64,000 nt of DNA from JALQUL01 sp964556425 (GTDB lineage Bacteria > Pseudomonadota > Gammaproteobacteria > Burkholderiales > Burkholderiaceae_C). Shown here one piece after another: positions 25,480 to 34,421 of the stretch. Every line of letters starts with the position of its first letter. The stretch's first letter is position 1. The notes below the pieces were generated by a model, which was given only the letters and a program-made list of their open reading frames with translations, did not search any database and was not told the origin of the DNA. The translations under genes were made by a program, and so were the position numbers. The DNA is taken from contig CAZKWC010000009.1 of assembly GCA_964556425.1 (NCBI GenBank), forward strand, positions 1 through 64,000, given 5' to 3'.

Positions 25480-27603
25480 ATGGCAAAACCCAAAAAAACC
25501 TCTAATGCTCAAGAAACTCAAAATGCAGTCAATGAGCCCGTTAAAGAGGGGCAATTTATTCAATTCGCCAATTCCCCTTTTGAGTTGTTTCAGCCCTATC
25601 CACCAGCAGGTGATCAGCCCTTAGCCATTGAGCAATTAGTAGAAGGGGTCAATGATGGTGAAATGTACCAAACCTTATTAGGCGTCACTGGCTCGGGTAA
25701 AACTTTTACCATGGCCAATGTAATTGCCAGAATGGGTAGGCCGGCCATTATTTTTGCCCCTAATAAAACGTTAGCTGCCCAGTTATATAGTGAGTTCAGA
25801 GAGTTTTTTCCTAATAATGCGGTGGAATATTTTGTAAGTTACTACGATTATTACCAGCCAGAAGCCTATGTCCCGCAACGAGATTTGTTCATCGAAAAAG
25901 ACTCAGCTATTAATGAGCACATTGAACAAATGCGCTTGTCCTGCACCAAAAGTTTGTTAGAGCGTAAAGATGTCGTGATTGTGGCGACCGTATCGGCAAT
26001 TTACGGTATTGGTGCGCCAGAGTCCTATCATAAAATGATTATGACGCTTAGAGTAGGCGACAAATTGGGTCAGCGTGATGCCATTATTCAATTGGTGCGT
26101 ATGCAGTACGAGCGCAATGATATTGATTTTTCTAGGGGTGTGTTTCGAGTAAGGGGAGACACGATTGATGTCTTTCCAGCAGAGCATTCAGAGCTTGCTG
26201 TGCGGATTGAAATGTTTGATGATGAAATTGAATCATTGGCCTTATTTGACCCTCTCACAGGCCGCATAAAACAAACTATACCTCGCTTTACGGTTTACCC
26301 AAGTAGCCATTACGTAACGCCTCGCGACAAAGTTTTAGCGGCTGTAGAAGCTATCAAAGACGAGCTGCGCGATAGGTCTAAATTGTTGGTCAGTGAAATG
26401 CGTTTGGTAGAGGCTCAGCGCATAGAGCAAAGAACCCGTTTCGATTTAGAAATGTTAAGTGAGGTAGGGCACTGCAAGGGCATTGAAAATTACAGTCGTC
26501 ATCTTACTGGTTCTGCCCCTGGCGACCCACCCTCTACCTTATTGGACTACATGCCTAAGGGTAGTCTGATGTTTCTAGATGAAAGCCACGTTATGATTGG
26601 GCAGTTAAGTGCCATGTATAACGGTGACCGCTCTCGAAAAACCACCTTAGTAGAATATGGTTTTAGGTTGCCAAGTGCACTAGATAACAGGCCGCTTAAA
26701 TTTGAAGAGTTCGAGCGCAAAATGCAGCAAACCATTTTTGTTTCTGCTACCCCTGGCGATTGGGAAAAAAATCATACGGGTAAAGTTGTTGAACAATTAG
26801 TCAGGCCCACCGGTTTAGTTGATCCTAAAATAGAGGTTAGACCCGCACAAAGTCAAGTCGATGATGTGTTACAAGAAATAAGAATCAGAAGCGAAAAACA
26901 AGAGCGGGTATTAATTACCACCCTCACCAAAAGAATGGCTGAACAACTCACGGAATACCTTTCTGATAACGGCGTAAAAGTACGTTATTTGCACAGTGAT
27001 ATTGACACCGTAGAACGGGTTGAAATATTACGAGATTTAAGGCTTGGTGTATTTGATGTATTGGTTGGAATTAACTTGTTACGTGAGGGACTAGACTTGC
27101 CAGAGGTCTCCTTGGTTGCTATTTTAGATGCTGACAAAGAAGGCTTTTTGCGCTCTGAGCGAAGCTTAATTCAAACCATTGGTAGAGCGGCTCGTAACAC
27201 AGAAGGTATGGCGATTTTATATGCCGATAAAATGACCGAATCCATGCGCAAAGCCATAGGTGAAACCGAGCGTCGACGTGCCAAACAAACTGCATTTAAC
27301 TTAGAACATGGCATTACACCAAAGGGCATCTTTAAAAAGGTAAGAGATTTAATTGATGGCGTTTACAGCGATAAAACCGAAAAAGAAAATCGTAAACTCG
27401 ATCAAGATGTCCAGGACCGCATGGCTGCTAGTGAAATGACAGAGAAAGATTTATCGCGCGAAATTAAACGTCTAGAAAAACTCATGGTCGAACATGCTAA
27501 AAATTTAGAGTTTGAGAAAGCCGCTAGAGTAAGAGATCAATTGGGTATCTTAAAAGAACAAGTATTTGGTGCTGGAGGATTAGATTCAATTCGGCTCAAA
27601 TAA
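25480..27603 (+). CDS. uvrB: Excinuclease ABC subunit B
   Basis: UvrB is the damage-verifying helicase-like core of nucleotide excision repair; it takes over from UvrA2 and recruits UvrC. The 707-aa chain shows Walker A 'GVTGSGKTF', the beta-hairpin tip 'YYDYYQPEAYVP', helicase motifs 'DESHV', 'SATPG' and 'QTIGRAARN', and a C-terminal UVR domain ('EKLMVEHAKNLEFEKAARVRDQL') that contacts UvrC. It is about 30 residues longer than the E. coli protein because of a charged N-terminal extension before 'FELFQPYPPAGDQ'. It lies upstream of iscR with a 300-base gap and is probably a single-gene unit. Confidence 0.98.
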   Translation: MAKPKKTSNAQETQNAVNEPVKEGQFIQFANSPFELFQPYPPAGDQPLAIEQLVEGVNDGEMYQTLLGVTGSGKTFTMANVIARMGRPAIIFAPNKTLAAQLYSEFREFFPNNAVEYFVSYYDYYQPEAYVPQRDLFIEKDSAINEHIEQMRLSCTKSLLERKDVVIVATVSAIYGIGAPESYHKMIMTLRVGDKLGQRDAIIQLVRMQYERNDIDFSRGVFRVRGDTIDVFPAEHSELAVRIEMFDDEIESLALFDPLTGRIKQTIPRFTVYPSSHYVTPRDKVLAAVEAIKDELRDRSKLLVSEMRLVEAQRIEQRTRFDLEMLSEVGHCKGIENYSRHLTGSAPGDPPSTLLDYMPKGSLMFLDESHVMIGQLSAMYNGDRSRKTTLVEYGFRLPSALDNRPLKFEEFERKMQQTIFVSATPGDWEKNHTGKVVEQLVRPTGLVDPKIEVRPAQSQVDDVLQEIRIRSEKQERVLITTLTKRMAEQLTEYLSDNGVKVRYLHSDIDTVERVEILRDLRLGVFDVLVGINLLREGLDLPEVSLVAILDADKEGFLRSERSLIQTIGRAARNTEGMAILYADKMTESMRKAIGETERRRAKQTAFNLEHGITPKGIFKKVRDLIDGVYSDKTEKENRKLDQDVQDRMAASEMTEKDLSREIKRLEKLMVEHAKNLEFEKAARVRDQLGILKEQVFGAGGLDSIRLK

Positions 27604-27616
27604 TAAAAAATAAGAT

Positions 27617-27652
27617 AAAAACGCCATTTAAACTAGTTTTACTCGTTTTTTT
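27617..27652 (+). terminator. Possible uvrB terminator
   Basis: AAAACG and CGTTTT flank a loop that contains the palindrome AAACTAGTTT, and the right arm runs into TTTTTTT then a G-tract. The stem is short, so efficiency is uncertain. Confidence 0.4.
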
Positions 27653-27711
27653 GGGGGTAAAAAAGCAACTTAGAGTGGAATAAAACCCCACTCATACAAG
27701 GGTAAATCCTA

Positions 27712-27736
27712 ATTCTTGATCGAATTAGTCGGCTAA
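27712..27736 (+). promoter_or_regulatory. IscR type-1 binding site, distal
   Basis: Read against the E. coli type-1 consensus (ATASYYGACTRWWWYAGTCRRSTAT is 25 bases long), this site matches at 21 of 25 positions by hand count, including TTGA on the left and TAGTCGGC on the right. It lies 173 bases before iscR. Holo-IscR bound here would repress the operon when Fe-S clusters are sufficient. Confidence 0.7.
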
Positions 27737-27743
27737 ATAAGGT

Positions 27744-27768
27744 ATACTTGAATTTATTGGTCGGGTTT
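27744..27768 (+). promoter_or_regulatory. IscR type-1 binding site, proximal
   Basis: A second site matches the type-1 consensus at 21 of 25 positions (left ATACTTGA, right GGTCGGGT). Its start is 32 bases after that of the distal site, about three helical turns, so two IscR dimers would sit on the same face of the DNA. Confidence 0.7.
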
Positions 27769-27908
27769 ATTTTTGGAGCAAATTTTGTGTAGCTTCAACA
27801 ATAAGTTGCACTTGAGAAGCGTTTAACAATGGCTTAGCCAACTCGTTAAATTATTATCATTGTATCTTACCGTCAGTCCTATTTCTTGTTATCTTAAGGA
27901 GCTTGTTC

Positions 27909-28454
27909 ATGCGTCTTACTACTAAAGGTCGGTTTGCAGTGACTGCAATGATTGACTTGGCGTTACGCCAAAGTTCGGGCCCTGTGACATTGGCTGCTAT
28001 TAGCCAACGTCAAAAAATTTCTTTGTCCTATCTCGAGCAATTATTTGGCAAGTTACGTCGTAACGGGCTGGTTGAATCGACTCGTGGTCCTGGTGGCGGT
28101 TACACATTGGGCCGTTCAGCTTCAGAGATTACAGTTACCGATATTGTTTTATCGGTTGATGAGCCCTTAGATGCAACTGGTTGTGGTGGCAAAGAAAACT
28201 GCCACGGAGAACCAGGTCGCTGCATGACTCACGACTTATGGACTTCTTTAAATGCCAAAATGGTCGAATATTTAAATTCTGTAACTTTGCACAAATTAGT
28301 TACCGATCAGGCAGGCAAGGGCATAGAGTCGGATTTAAAACCAGTGATTAAACGTGGTGTTTCACCTATGCCTATTAGTCGCCCTATATCGGTTAATGCC
28401 CCCAACTCAGTGTTTGCACTGGGCAGTTTTAATTCAATTAAAACCACCGCTTAA
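27909..28454 (+). CDS. iscR: Iron-sulfur cluster regulator IscR
   Basis: IscR is an Rrf2-family repressor that senses cluster supply through its own [2Fe-2S] cluster and controls the isc operon. The 181-aa protein has the winged helix-turn-helix ('RLTTKGRFAV', 'SLSYLEQLFGKLR', 'TRGPGGGYTLGR') and cluster ligands Cys92, Cys98, Cys105 and His108. The E. coli protein has its last Cys and His one residue earlier, so there is a one-residue insertion here. I choose the ATG at 27909 because AAGGAG lies seven bases upstream; an earlier TTG is open. The C-terminus is about 20 residues longer than in enterobacteria. It heads the isc operon and is preceded by two IscR-type boxes. Confidence 0.97.
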   Translation: MRLTTKGRFAVTAMIDLALRQSSGPVTLAAISQRQKISLSYLEQLFGKLRRNGLVESTRGPGGGYTLGRSASEITVTDIVLSVDEPLDATGCGGKENCHGEPGRCMTHDLWTSLNAKMVEYLNSVTLHKLVTDQAGKGIESDLKPVIKRGVSPMPISRPISVNAPNSVFALGSFNSIKTTA

Positions 28455-28504
28455 ATCAGCCAGTCGTTATTCAAATTTCATTTAATTTTTAAGTAGCATC
28501 AAAA

Positions 28505-29725
28505 ATGGACATCACACCACATCTCCCGATTTACCTTGATTACAGTGCTACCACACCTTGCGACCCACGCGTAGTCGATGCCATGATACCTTGGCTTCGT
28601 GAGCATTTTGGTAACCCTGCTTCGCGCAGTCATGCATGGGGCTGGGAAGCAGAGGCCGCAGTTGAGCAAGCTCGTGAAAACGTGGCTAGCCTAATTGGTG
28701 CAGACCCACGCGAAATTGTTTGGACCAGTGGAGCCACTGAATCTAATAATTTGGCAATCAAAGGTGCTGCAGGCTTTTATCAAGGTAAGGGTAAACACAT
28801 TATTACGGTTAAAACCGAACACAAAGCCGTATTAGATACCTGCCGCGAACTAGAGCGCAGAGGTTTTGAAGTTACCTACCTCGATGTACAAGCCGATGGA
28901 TTATTAGATTTAGAAGCATTTAAAGCTGCTATTCGCCCCGACACTATTTTAGCCAGTGTTATGGCCGTGAACAATGAAATTGGGGTGATTCAAGACCTTA
29001 CTGCCATAGGCACAATTTGTCGTGAAAAAGGTATTGTTTTTCACGTCGATGCAGCCCAGGCAACTGGCCGAATTGAAATTGACCTTGCGACACTACCTGT
29101 CGACTTAATGAGTTTGACTGCTCACAAAACCTACGGTCCAAAAGGTATTGGTGCTTTATATGTGCGTCGTAAGCCACGTATTCGTCTAGAAGCACAAATG
29201 CACGGTGGTGGTCATGAGCGTGGTATGCGTTCCGGAACACTTGCCACCCACCAAATCGTTGGAATGGGCGAAGCCTTCCGCATTGCAAAAGCTGAAATGA
29301 CCCAAGATAACATCAAAATTTTGGCTCTGCATAATCGTTTAATTGACGGCTTAAAAGACCTAGAGCAAGTGTTTATTAATGGCCACGAAGATCGCCGTAT
29401 TCCGCACAATATCAATATGAGTTTTAACTATGTGGAAGGTGAATCGCTCATTATGGGTGTTAAAGGATTGGCCGTTTCAAGTGGTTCCGCTTGTACTTCT
29501 GCTAGTTTAGAACCTAGTTATGTTTTACGTGCATTAGGTCGTAGCGACGAACTAGCCCATAGTAGCTTACGCATGACTATTGGTCGTTACACCACAGAAG
29601 CTGAAATTGACTCAGCCATTGCTTCTATTCGTGAAAACGTTGAAAAATTACGCGAACTTAGCCCCTTGTGGGAAATGTACAAAGACGGCATTGATATTAG
29701 TTCAATTCAATGGGCGGCTCATTAA
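28505..29725 (+). CDS. iscS: Cysteine desulfurase IscS
   Basis: This PLP enzyme takes sulfur from cysteine as a persulfide and passes it to IscU and other acceptors (tRNA thiolation, cofactors). The 406-aa protein has the PLP Lys208 in 'TAHKTYGPKG', the mobile-loop catalytic Cys330 in 'SSGSACTSAS' and the N-terminal 'YLDYSATTPCDPRVV'. Both key residues are two positions later than in E. coli IscS, which agrees with a slightly longer N-terminus. It follows iscR by 50 bases and precedes iscU by 63, all in one operon. Confidence 0.98.
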   Translation: MDITPHLPIYLDYSATTPCDPRVVDAMIPWLREHFGNPASRSHAWGWEAEAAVEQARENVASLIGADPREIVWTSGATESNNLAIKGAAGFYQGKGKHIITVKTEHKAVLDTCRELERRGFEVTYLDVQADGLLDLEAFKAAIRPDTILASVMAVNNEIGVIQDLTAIGTICREKGIVFHVDAAQATGRIEIDLATLPVDLMSLTAHKTYGPKGIGALYVRRKPRIRLEAQMHGGGHERGMRSGTLATHQIVGMGEAFRIAKAEMTQDNIKILALHNRLIDGLKDLEQVFINGHEDRRIPHNINMSFNYVEGESLIMGVKGLAVSSGSACTSASLEPSYVLRALGRSDELAHSSLRMTIGRYTTEAEIDSAIASIRENVEKLRELSPLWEMYKDGIDISSIQWAAH

Positions 29726-29788
29726 GTCACTTCACTTTAGTATTTAGTTTCATTGGGGTTTTACCCATTCAATTCAAAGGATTAAAAA

Positions 29789-30181
29789 ATGGCATATTCA
29801 GAAAAAGTGGTAGATCATTACGAAAACCCACGCAATGTTGGCAGTTTTGAAAAAGGTGATGATTCAGTAGGTACTGGTATGGTGGGTGCGCCAGCTTGTG
29901 GTGACGTCATGAAACTACAAATCAAGGTTAATCCAGAAACAGGTATTATTGAAGATGCACGTTTTAAAACTTATGGTTGTGGCTCGGCAATTGCATCATC
30001 TTCATTGGTAACTGAATGGGTCAAAGGTAAAACCCTTGACCAAGCAGCTGCTTTAAAAAATAGTGAAATTGCAGAAGAGTTAGCGTTGCCACCGGTCAAA
30101 ATTCATTGCTCTATTTTGGCCGAAGATGCCATTAAAGCAGCAGTGGATGACTACCGTCAAAAACACCAAGCAAACTCTTAA
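29789..30181 (+). CDS. iscU: Fe-S cluster scaffold IscU
   Basis: IscU is the scaffold on which new [2Fe-2S] clusters are built. The 130-aa protein has the three ligand cysteines Cys37, Cys64 and Cys107, the assembly Asp39 and the chaperone-recognition motif LPPVK at residues 100-104, which HscA binds. A strong ribosome site (AAAGGA) precedes the ATG. It sits between iscS and iscA, and a perfect 11-base hairpin lies in the gap after it. Confidence 0.98.
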   Translation: MAYSEKVVDHYENPRNVGSFEKGDDSVGTGMVGAPACGDVMKLQIKVNPETGIIEDARFKTYGCGSAIASSSLVTEWVKGKTLDQAAALKNSEIAEELALPPVKIHCSILAEDAIKAAVDDYRQKHQANS

Positions 30182-30194
30182 TATTCAAGCGATT

Positions 30195-30224
30195 AAAGTG
30201 TAGAGCTTAGTTTCTCTACACTTT
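30195..30224 (+). other. Stem-loop between iscU and iscA
   Basis: AAAGTGTAGAG and CTCTACACTTT form a perfect 11-base stem with an eight-base loop, starting 13 bases after the iscU stop. No T-run follows, so it is more likely an mRNA-processing or stabilising element, or a partial attenuator, than a full terminator. Confidence 0.65.
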
Positions 30225-30268
30225 ATGTTGAATTGATTATTTTATCAACCTGAATTATTTTCCCTCTC

Positions 30269-30592
30269 ATGTCCATTACATTAACCCAAGCCGCGGCAAG
30301 ACACGTCAATCGTTATCTGACTAAAAGAGGTAAAGGTGTGGGTATTAGTTTAGGGGTTAAAACCACTGGCTGCTCCGGCCTAGCCTATAAACTAGAATAC
30401 CTAGATGAATTTGCCCCAGAGCATGTTATTTTTGAAGGTCACGGTGTCAAAATTGCAGTAGATCCTAAAAGTTTAGCTTACTTAGACGGTACTGAACTTG
30501 ACTTTGTTCGTGAAGGTTTAAACGAAGGATTTAAATTTAATAATCCACGTGAGCGTGATCGTTGTGGTTGTGGTGAATCTTTCCGAGTTTAA
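30269..30592 (+). CDS. iscA: A-type Fe-S carrier IscA
   Basis: IscA carries iron or Fe-S clusters to target proteins, especially [4Fe-4S] enzymes. The 107-aa protein has the three conserved cysteines, Cys35 ('TTGCSGLAY') and the C-terminal Cys99 and Cys101 ('RCGCGESF'). The length is typical. It follows iscU by 87 bases, including the hairpin, and precedes hscB. ErpA and SufA share the fold, but the operon position defines IscA. Confidence 0.97.
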   Translation: MSITLTQAAARHVNRYLTKRGKGVGISLGVKTTGCSGLAYKLEYLDEFAPEHVIFEGHGVKIAVDPKSLAYLDGTELDFVREGLNEGFKFNNPRERDRCGCGESFRV

Positions 30593-30649
30593 AACTTACC
30601 AGTTTTACGCATTTTAAAAACGCAATTTATTTCTTAAACTACTGAAGTC

Positions 30650-31171
30650 ATGAAACTAGACGACACCGATTTTGCGTTATTTCAGTTACCTGAACAATTT
30701 GCCCTAGATGTTAGCTTGCTTAATATGCGTTGGAAAGAGCTACAGGCTAAAGTGCATCCTGACAAATTTGCTTCAGAAGGTGTGTCAGCACAAAGAATTG
30801 CAATGCAGTGGTCGGTGCGTATTAACGAAGCTTATCAGCGTTTAAAAGATCCTTTAAAACGAGCTAGTTTATTGTGTGAACTAGCGGGTGCCCCTATTCA
30901 TGCAGAGCAAAATACTGCAATGCCAAGTGCATTTTTAATGCAACAAATGCAGTGGCGTGAAGAACTTGAAGAGGCCTCCAATGGCAGTCAGTTAGAGGCC
31001 CTATTAGCACAAGTATCAGAGCAAAAAAACAAGGGTTTTACCATTATTCAAACTTTGATTGATCAAGATAAAAACTTTTTAGCTTGCGCCCAACAGGTCA
31101 GAGGCATTATGTTTATTCAAAAATTAATCGCTGAAATTCAAAATAAAATTTATGATTTTGAAGATCAGTAA
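30650..31171 (+). CDS. hscB: Co-chaperone HscB
   Basis: HscB is a J-domain protein that delivers IscU to HscA and stimulates its ATPase. The HPD motif of the J domain is at residues 36-38 ('KVHPDKFAS'), followed by 'INEAYQRLKDPLKRA' and a C-terminal three-helix bundle that contacts IscU. At 173 aa the length is normal. It sits between iscA and hscA as in other proteobacteria. Confidence 0.95.
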   Translation: MKLDDTDFALFQLPEQFALDVSLLNMRWKELQAKVHPDKFASEGVSAQRIAMQWSVRINEAYQRLKDPLKRASLLCELAGAPIHAEQNTAMPSAFLMQQMQWREELEEASNGSQLEALLAQVSEQKNKGFTIIQTLIDQDKNFLACAQQVRGIMFIQKLIAEIQNKIYDFEDQ

Positions 31172-31363
31172 ATAAGTCAGCGTCAAGACCGGCAATTAAC
31201 CAGATTTTTAAAGGGCAAGTTGTCTTTGTTACAATCACAAAACAGCAAAAAACTATTTTGTTCATCATTTTTATTAAAGTATTTTTAGTAAAAGGTCGCC
31301 CACTTAGTTGCTCACCCTTCATTCATTAACTCTTTTTAATTGAGTTCAAAAGGTATTTTAAAA

Positions 31364-33229
31364 ATGGCTTTATTACAAATATCAGAACCAGGCCAATCGC
31401 CCAATCCGCACCAGAGAAAAATTGCTATAGGCATTGATTTAGGCACCACACACTCTTTGGTGGCTGCAGTCAGAAATGGTATTTCAGAATGTTTGCCAGA
31501 TGAAGCGGGTCAAGTTATTTTACCCTCTGTGGTACATTACAGGGCTCAAAAATCCCGTTTAATCGGCCTTGAAGCGGTTTTGGCAGGAGTCCAAGACCCT
31601 GCCAATACCATTAGGTCGTTTAAGCGTTTAATGGGTCGTAGCGCCTCTGACGTGGCTAGTCATGCCTACCAGTTACCTTATCAATTACTTGATGCCCCTG
31701 GTATGGTGCAAGTACAAACAGTTGCCGGCCCCAAATCGCCCATCGAATTGAGTGCAGAAATTTTAGCCACATTAAGGCAACGTGCCGAAGACACTTTTAA
31801 TGATGACATTTTTGGCGCAGTAATTACGGTTCCTGCCTATTTTGATGATGCTCAGCGTCAGGCTACCAAAGATGCGGCCGAAATGGCTGGACTTCATGTT
31901 TTACGCCTTATTAACGAACCTACTGCAGCTGCCATTGCCTATGGACTTGATAACGCCAGTGAGGGTTTGTTTGCCGTCTATGACTTAGGCGGTGGCACAT
32001 TTGATGTTTCCTTGTTAAGGCTTAGTCAAGGTGTGTTTGAGGTGGTGGCTACAGGCGGAAATTCTGCATTAGGTGGTGATGACTATGATCAAGCTTTAGC
32101 CGCTTGGGTATTGGCACAAAATCATCAACAAGATTTGCTTTTAAGTGCCCAAGAAAAAGGCGATATGGCGGCCCAAGCCAGACAAGTTAAAGAGCAACTC
32201 AGTACCCAAGACAGTGTCATATTTAGTTTGCAATTATCAAGCGGACTCATCGAGCAAGCTGTTTCGCGTCTTGATTTTGAATCTGCCACATCAGCTCTCA
32301 CACAACAAACACTTATTGCTTGCAAAAAAGTCCTCCGAGACGCTAATGTAAGTGCACAAGAGGTGCAGGGGGTAGTCATGGTGGGCGGCTCTACTCGTAT
32401 GCCTCACATTCCATTAGCAGTAGGGCAGTTATTCCAATGCCCAGTGCTTACCAATGTGAATCCTGATGAAGTAGTCGCTTTAGGTGCGGCCATTTCAGCC
32501 CATCAATTGGCGGGTAATGCCGGTGCCTCTGATTTGTTGCTACTTGATGTTATACCGCTTTCATTGGGGCTAGAAACCATGGGCGGCTTAGTTGAGCGTA
32601 TAGTGCCTCGAAATCAAACCATTCCTACCGCTATGGCGCAGGACTTTACGACTTATCAAGATGGCCAAACTGCTTTGGCCTTGCATGTGGTGCAAGGTGA
32701 GCGTGATTTGGTCTCCGATTGCCGAAGTTTAGCTAAATTTACTTTACGTGGCATTCCTCCAATGGCCGCAGGAGCTGCCCGAATTCGGGTTACTTTTACA
32801 GTAGATGCAGATGGCTTGCTGAGTGTTTCTGCCATTGAAACCGGTAGTGGAGTAGAGGCGAAAGTTCAGGTTAAACCGTCATATGGCCTCACCGATGATC
32901 AAATTGCTCAAATGTTGGCCGATAGTTTTCATACCGCTGAACAAGACATAGAAACCAGAGCCTTAGTAGAGGCGCAAGTCGATGCCGACCGCCTCATTTT
33001 AGCGACTCAAAGCGCCTTAACTAAAGATGGTGATTTATTACCGCCTTCAGATCAAGAACAAATTGGGCAACTCATTCAAAATTTAGCCGCTTTAAGACTT
33101 GGTAATAACGCCAAAGCCATTGAAGACAGTATGAAAGAATTAGCCAAAGGAACCGAGCAATTTGCAGCTGAAAGAATGAACCGTGGCATTAGTCAGGCTT
33201 TGTCTGGTAAAGCAATTGAATCCATTTAA
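31364..33229 (+). CDS. hscA: Fe-S assembly Hsp70 chaperone HscA
   Basis: HscA is the specialised Hsp70 that binds LPPVK on IscU and drives cluster transfer with ATP. The nucleotide-binding domain shows 'GIDLGTTHSLVA', 'YDLGGGTFDVSLL' and 'VGGSTRMPH'; the substrate domain follows 'LLLDVIPLSLGLETMGG'. I use the ATG at 31364 (621 aa); a TTG eight codons upstream is open. AAAGG lies 11 bases before the ATG, a little far. The gap from hscB is 190 bases, the longest in the operon, so a secondary promoter is possible but not obvious. Confidence 0.96.
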   Translation: MALLQISEPGQSPNPHQRKIAIGIDLGTTHSLVAAVRNGISECLPDEAGQVILPSVVHYRAQKSRLIGLEAVLAGVQDPANTIRSFKRLMGRSASDVASHAYQLPYQLLDAPGMVQVQTVAGPKSPIELSAEILATLRQRAEDTFNDDIFGAVITVPAYFDDAQRQATKDAAEMAGLHVLRLINEPTAAAIAYGLDNASEGLFAVYDLGGGTFDVSLLRLSQGVFEVVATGGNSALGGDDYDQALAAWVLAQNHQQDLLLSAQEKGDMAAQARQVKEQLSTQDSVIFSLQLSSGLIEQAVSRLDFESATSALTQQTLIACKKVLRDANVSAQEVQGVVMVGGSTRMPHIPLAVGQLFQCPVLTNVNPDEVVALGAAISAHQLAGNAGASDLLLLDVIPLSLGLETMGGLVERIVPRNQTIPTAMAQDFTTYQDGQTALALHVVQGERDLVSDCRSLAKFTLRGIPPMAAGAARIRVTFTVDADGLLSVSAIETGSGVEAKVQVKPSYGLTDDQIAQMLADSFHTAEQDIETRALVEAQVDADRLILATQSALTKDGDLLPPSDQEQIGQLIQNLAALRLGNNAKAIEDSMKELAKGTEQFAAERMNRGISQALSGKAIESI

Positions 33230-33242
33230 ATGAAAAATTATT

Positions 33243-33581
33243 ATGCCTATTATTAAAATTCTTCCGCATCATGAAATTTGTCCCAACGGTGCATCTATAG
33301 AAGTAAGCCCAGGTACCAGTATTTGTGAGGCATTACTCGAAAACAAAATTGCCATTGAGCATGCTTGTGATATGGTGGCTGCATGTACCACTTGTCATGT
33401 GATTGTTCGTGCAGGAGCAGCGTCGTTAAATGTCGCAGACGAGACTGAAGAAGACTTATTAGATAAGGCTTGGGGTTTAGAGCCTAATTCAAGATTAAGT
33501 TGCCAAGCGATTGTGGCACAACAAGATTTAACGGTTGAAATCCCCAAATACTCGATTAATCACGCCAAAGAAAATCATTAA
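33243..33581 (+). CDS. fdx: [2Fe-2S] ferredoxin of the isc system
   Basis: This adrenodoxin-type ferredoxin supplies electrons for cluster assembly on IscU. The 112-aa protein has the four ligands Cys42, Cys48, Cys51 and Cys87, in the spacing C-x5-C-x2-C...C, with 'ETEEDLLDKAWG' between them. It begins 13 bases after hscA and ends the operon; a strong terminator follows. No iscX gene was seen after it. Confidence 0.96.
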   Translation: MPIIKILPHHEICPNGASIEVSPGTSICEALLENKIAIEHACDMVAACTTCHVIVRAGAASLNVADETEEDLLDKAWGLEPNSRLSCQAIVAQQDLTVEIPKYSINHAKENH

Positions 33582-33606
33582 TGACTAAATTGATGAGCTA
33601 ATTCAT

Positions 33607-33641
33607 AAAAAAACCGACTTCATACACAAGTCGGTTTTTTT
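33607..33641. terminator. Bidirectional terminator after fdx
   Basis: AAAAAAACCGACTT and AAGTCGGTTTTTTT form a 14-base perfect stem with a seven-base loop. It serves the isc operon on the plus strand and the DUF4214 gene (ending at 33666) on the minus strand. Confidence 0.93.
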
Positions 33642-33665
33642 AATTTAATGAATATTTATTTTGAC

Positions 33666-34421
33666 TTAGCGTCTTCTTCTACCTTCATCACTATCGGCCA
33701 AAATTTTGCGTATATCGGCCAACGAGGCCCCAGCAATTAATTTTTGTTGATAAAGATTGAGTCCCGCAGCATCACCATTGCGACCTAAAACTTGATTGTA
33801 TTGTCTGTTAATGGCTTGTTTAGCTTCTGCTGAAGAGGCTAATGCCGCTCTAATATCGGCGCTACTTTTACCCTTTCTTAGTTGCCCAATATGAACATTA
33901 AGTCCAGAACTATCGGCATTACGGCCTAATACCTCTTGGTATATTCGGTTTACCGCAACGCCTAAATCTTGGTCTGAGATCCCAGTTGCAGATTCGTTGG
34001 GGTCCCGCCTATCAGCACTGCGTTCTGTTTTTCGCTCGTAGATAGGGGCAGGAACAAGCACTTGATTATTTTGATGCCAAACATCTGTTTTGGGTGCAGG
34101 ACTAGGTACAATCACTGGAGCAGGTTTATAGGAGGGTAGAGGTACAGGCGTTGGTCTGTAATTAGGCTCAGAATAACGCGAATCTTGCTGATAATGGGGC
34201 TCAGGTTGTACAGGGTATCTGTGCTGCGTTTGGCTAGGATATTGATACTGATTCATCTCTTCGTAGGTGGCAAGCCTGCCACAATGAATTTGCCAAGTAT
34301 TGTCATCTACAATACAAGCCCTTTGTTGTGCTTGAGCAATCGAAGCAACGCTAATTAAGCTAATAGTAGCAGTAGTAGTTAATAAAAATTTTGAAATGAG
34401 CTTTAGTAACTTGTGTTTCAT
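33666..34421 (-). CDS. Secreted DUF4214-type protein with proline-rich linker
   Basis: The 251-aa protein has a Sec signal peptide (residues 1-31, ending 'SIAQA'), a short Cys-containing segment ('CIVDDNTWQIHC'), a Pro/Tyr/Gln-rich linker (about 45-140) and two tandem copies of a 35-40-residue helical motif, 'IYQEVLGRNADSSGLNVH' and 'QYNQVLGRNGDAAGLNLY'. This L-G-R-x-x-D-x-x-G-L pattern is that of DUF4214, found in surface and S-layer-like proteins. It ends in a basic RRRR. A good ribosome site, AAGGAA, precedes the ATG. Function is unknown; a cell-envelope or matrix role is an inference. Confidence 0.75.
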   Translation of the reverse strand: MKHKLLKLISKFLLTTTATISLISVASIAQAQQRACIVDDNTWQIHCGRLATYEEMNQYQYPSQTQHRYPVQPEPHYQQDSRYSEPNYRPTPVPLPSYKPAPVIVPSPAPKTDVWHQNNQVLVPAPIYERKTERSADRRDPNESATGISDQDLGVAVNRIYQEVLGRNADSSGLNVHIGQLRKGKSSADIRAALASSAEAKQAINRQYNQVLGRNGDAAGLNLYQQKLIAGASLADIRKILADSDEGRRRR

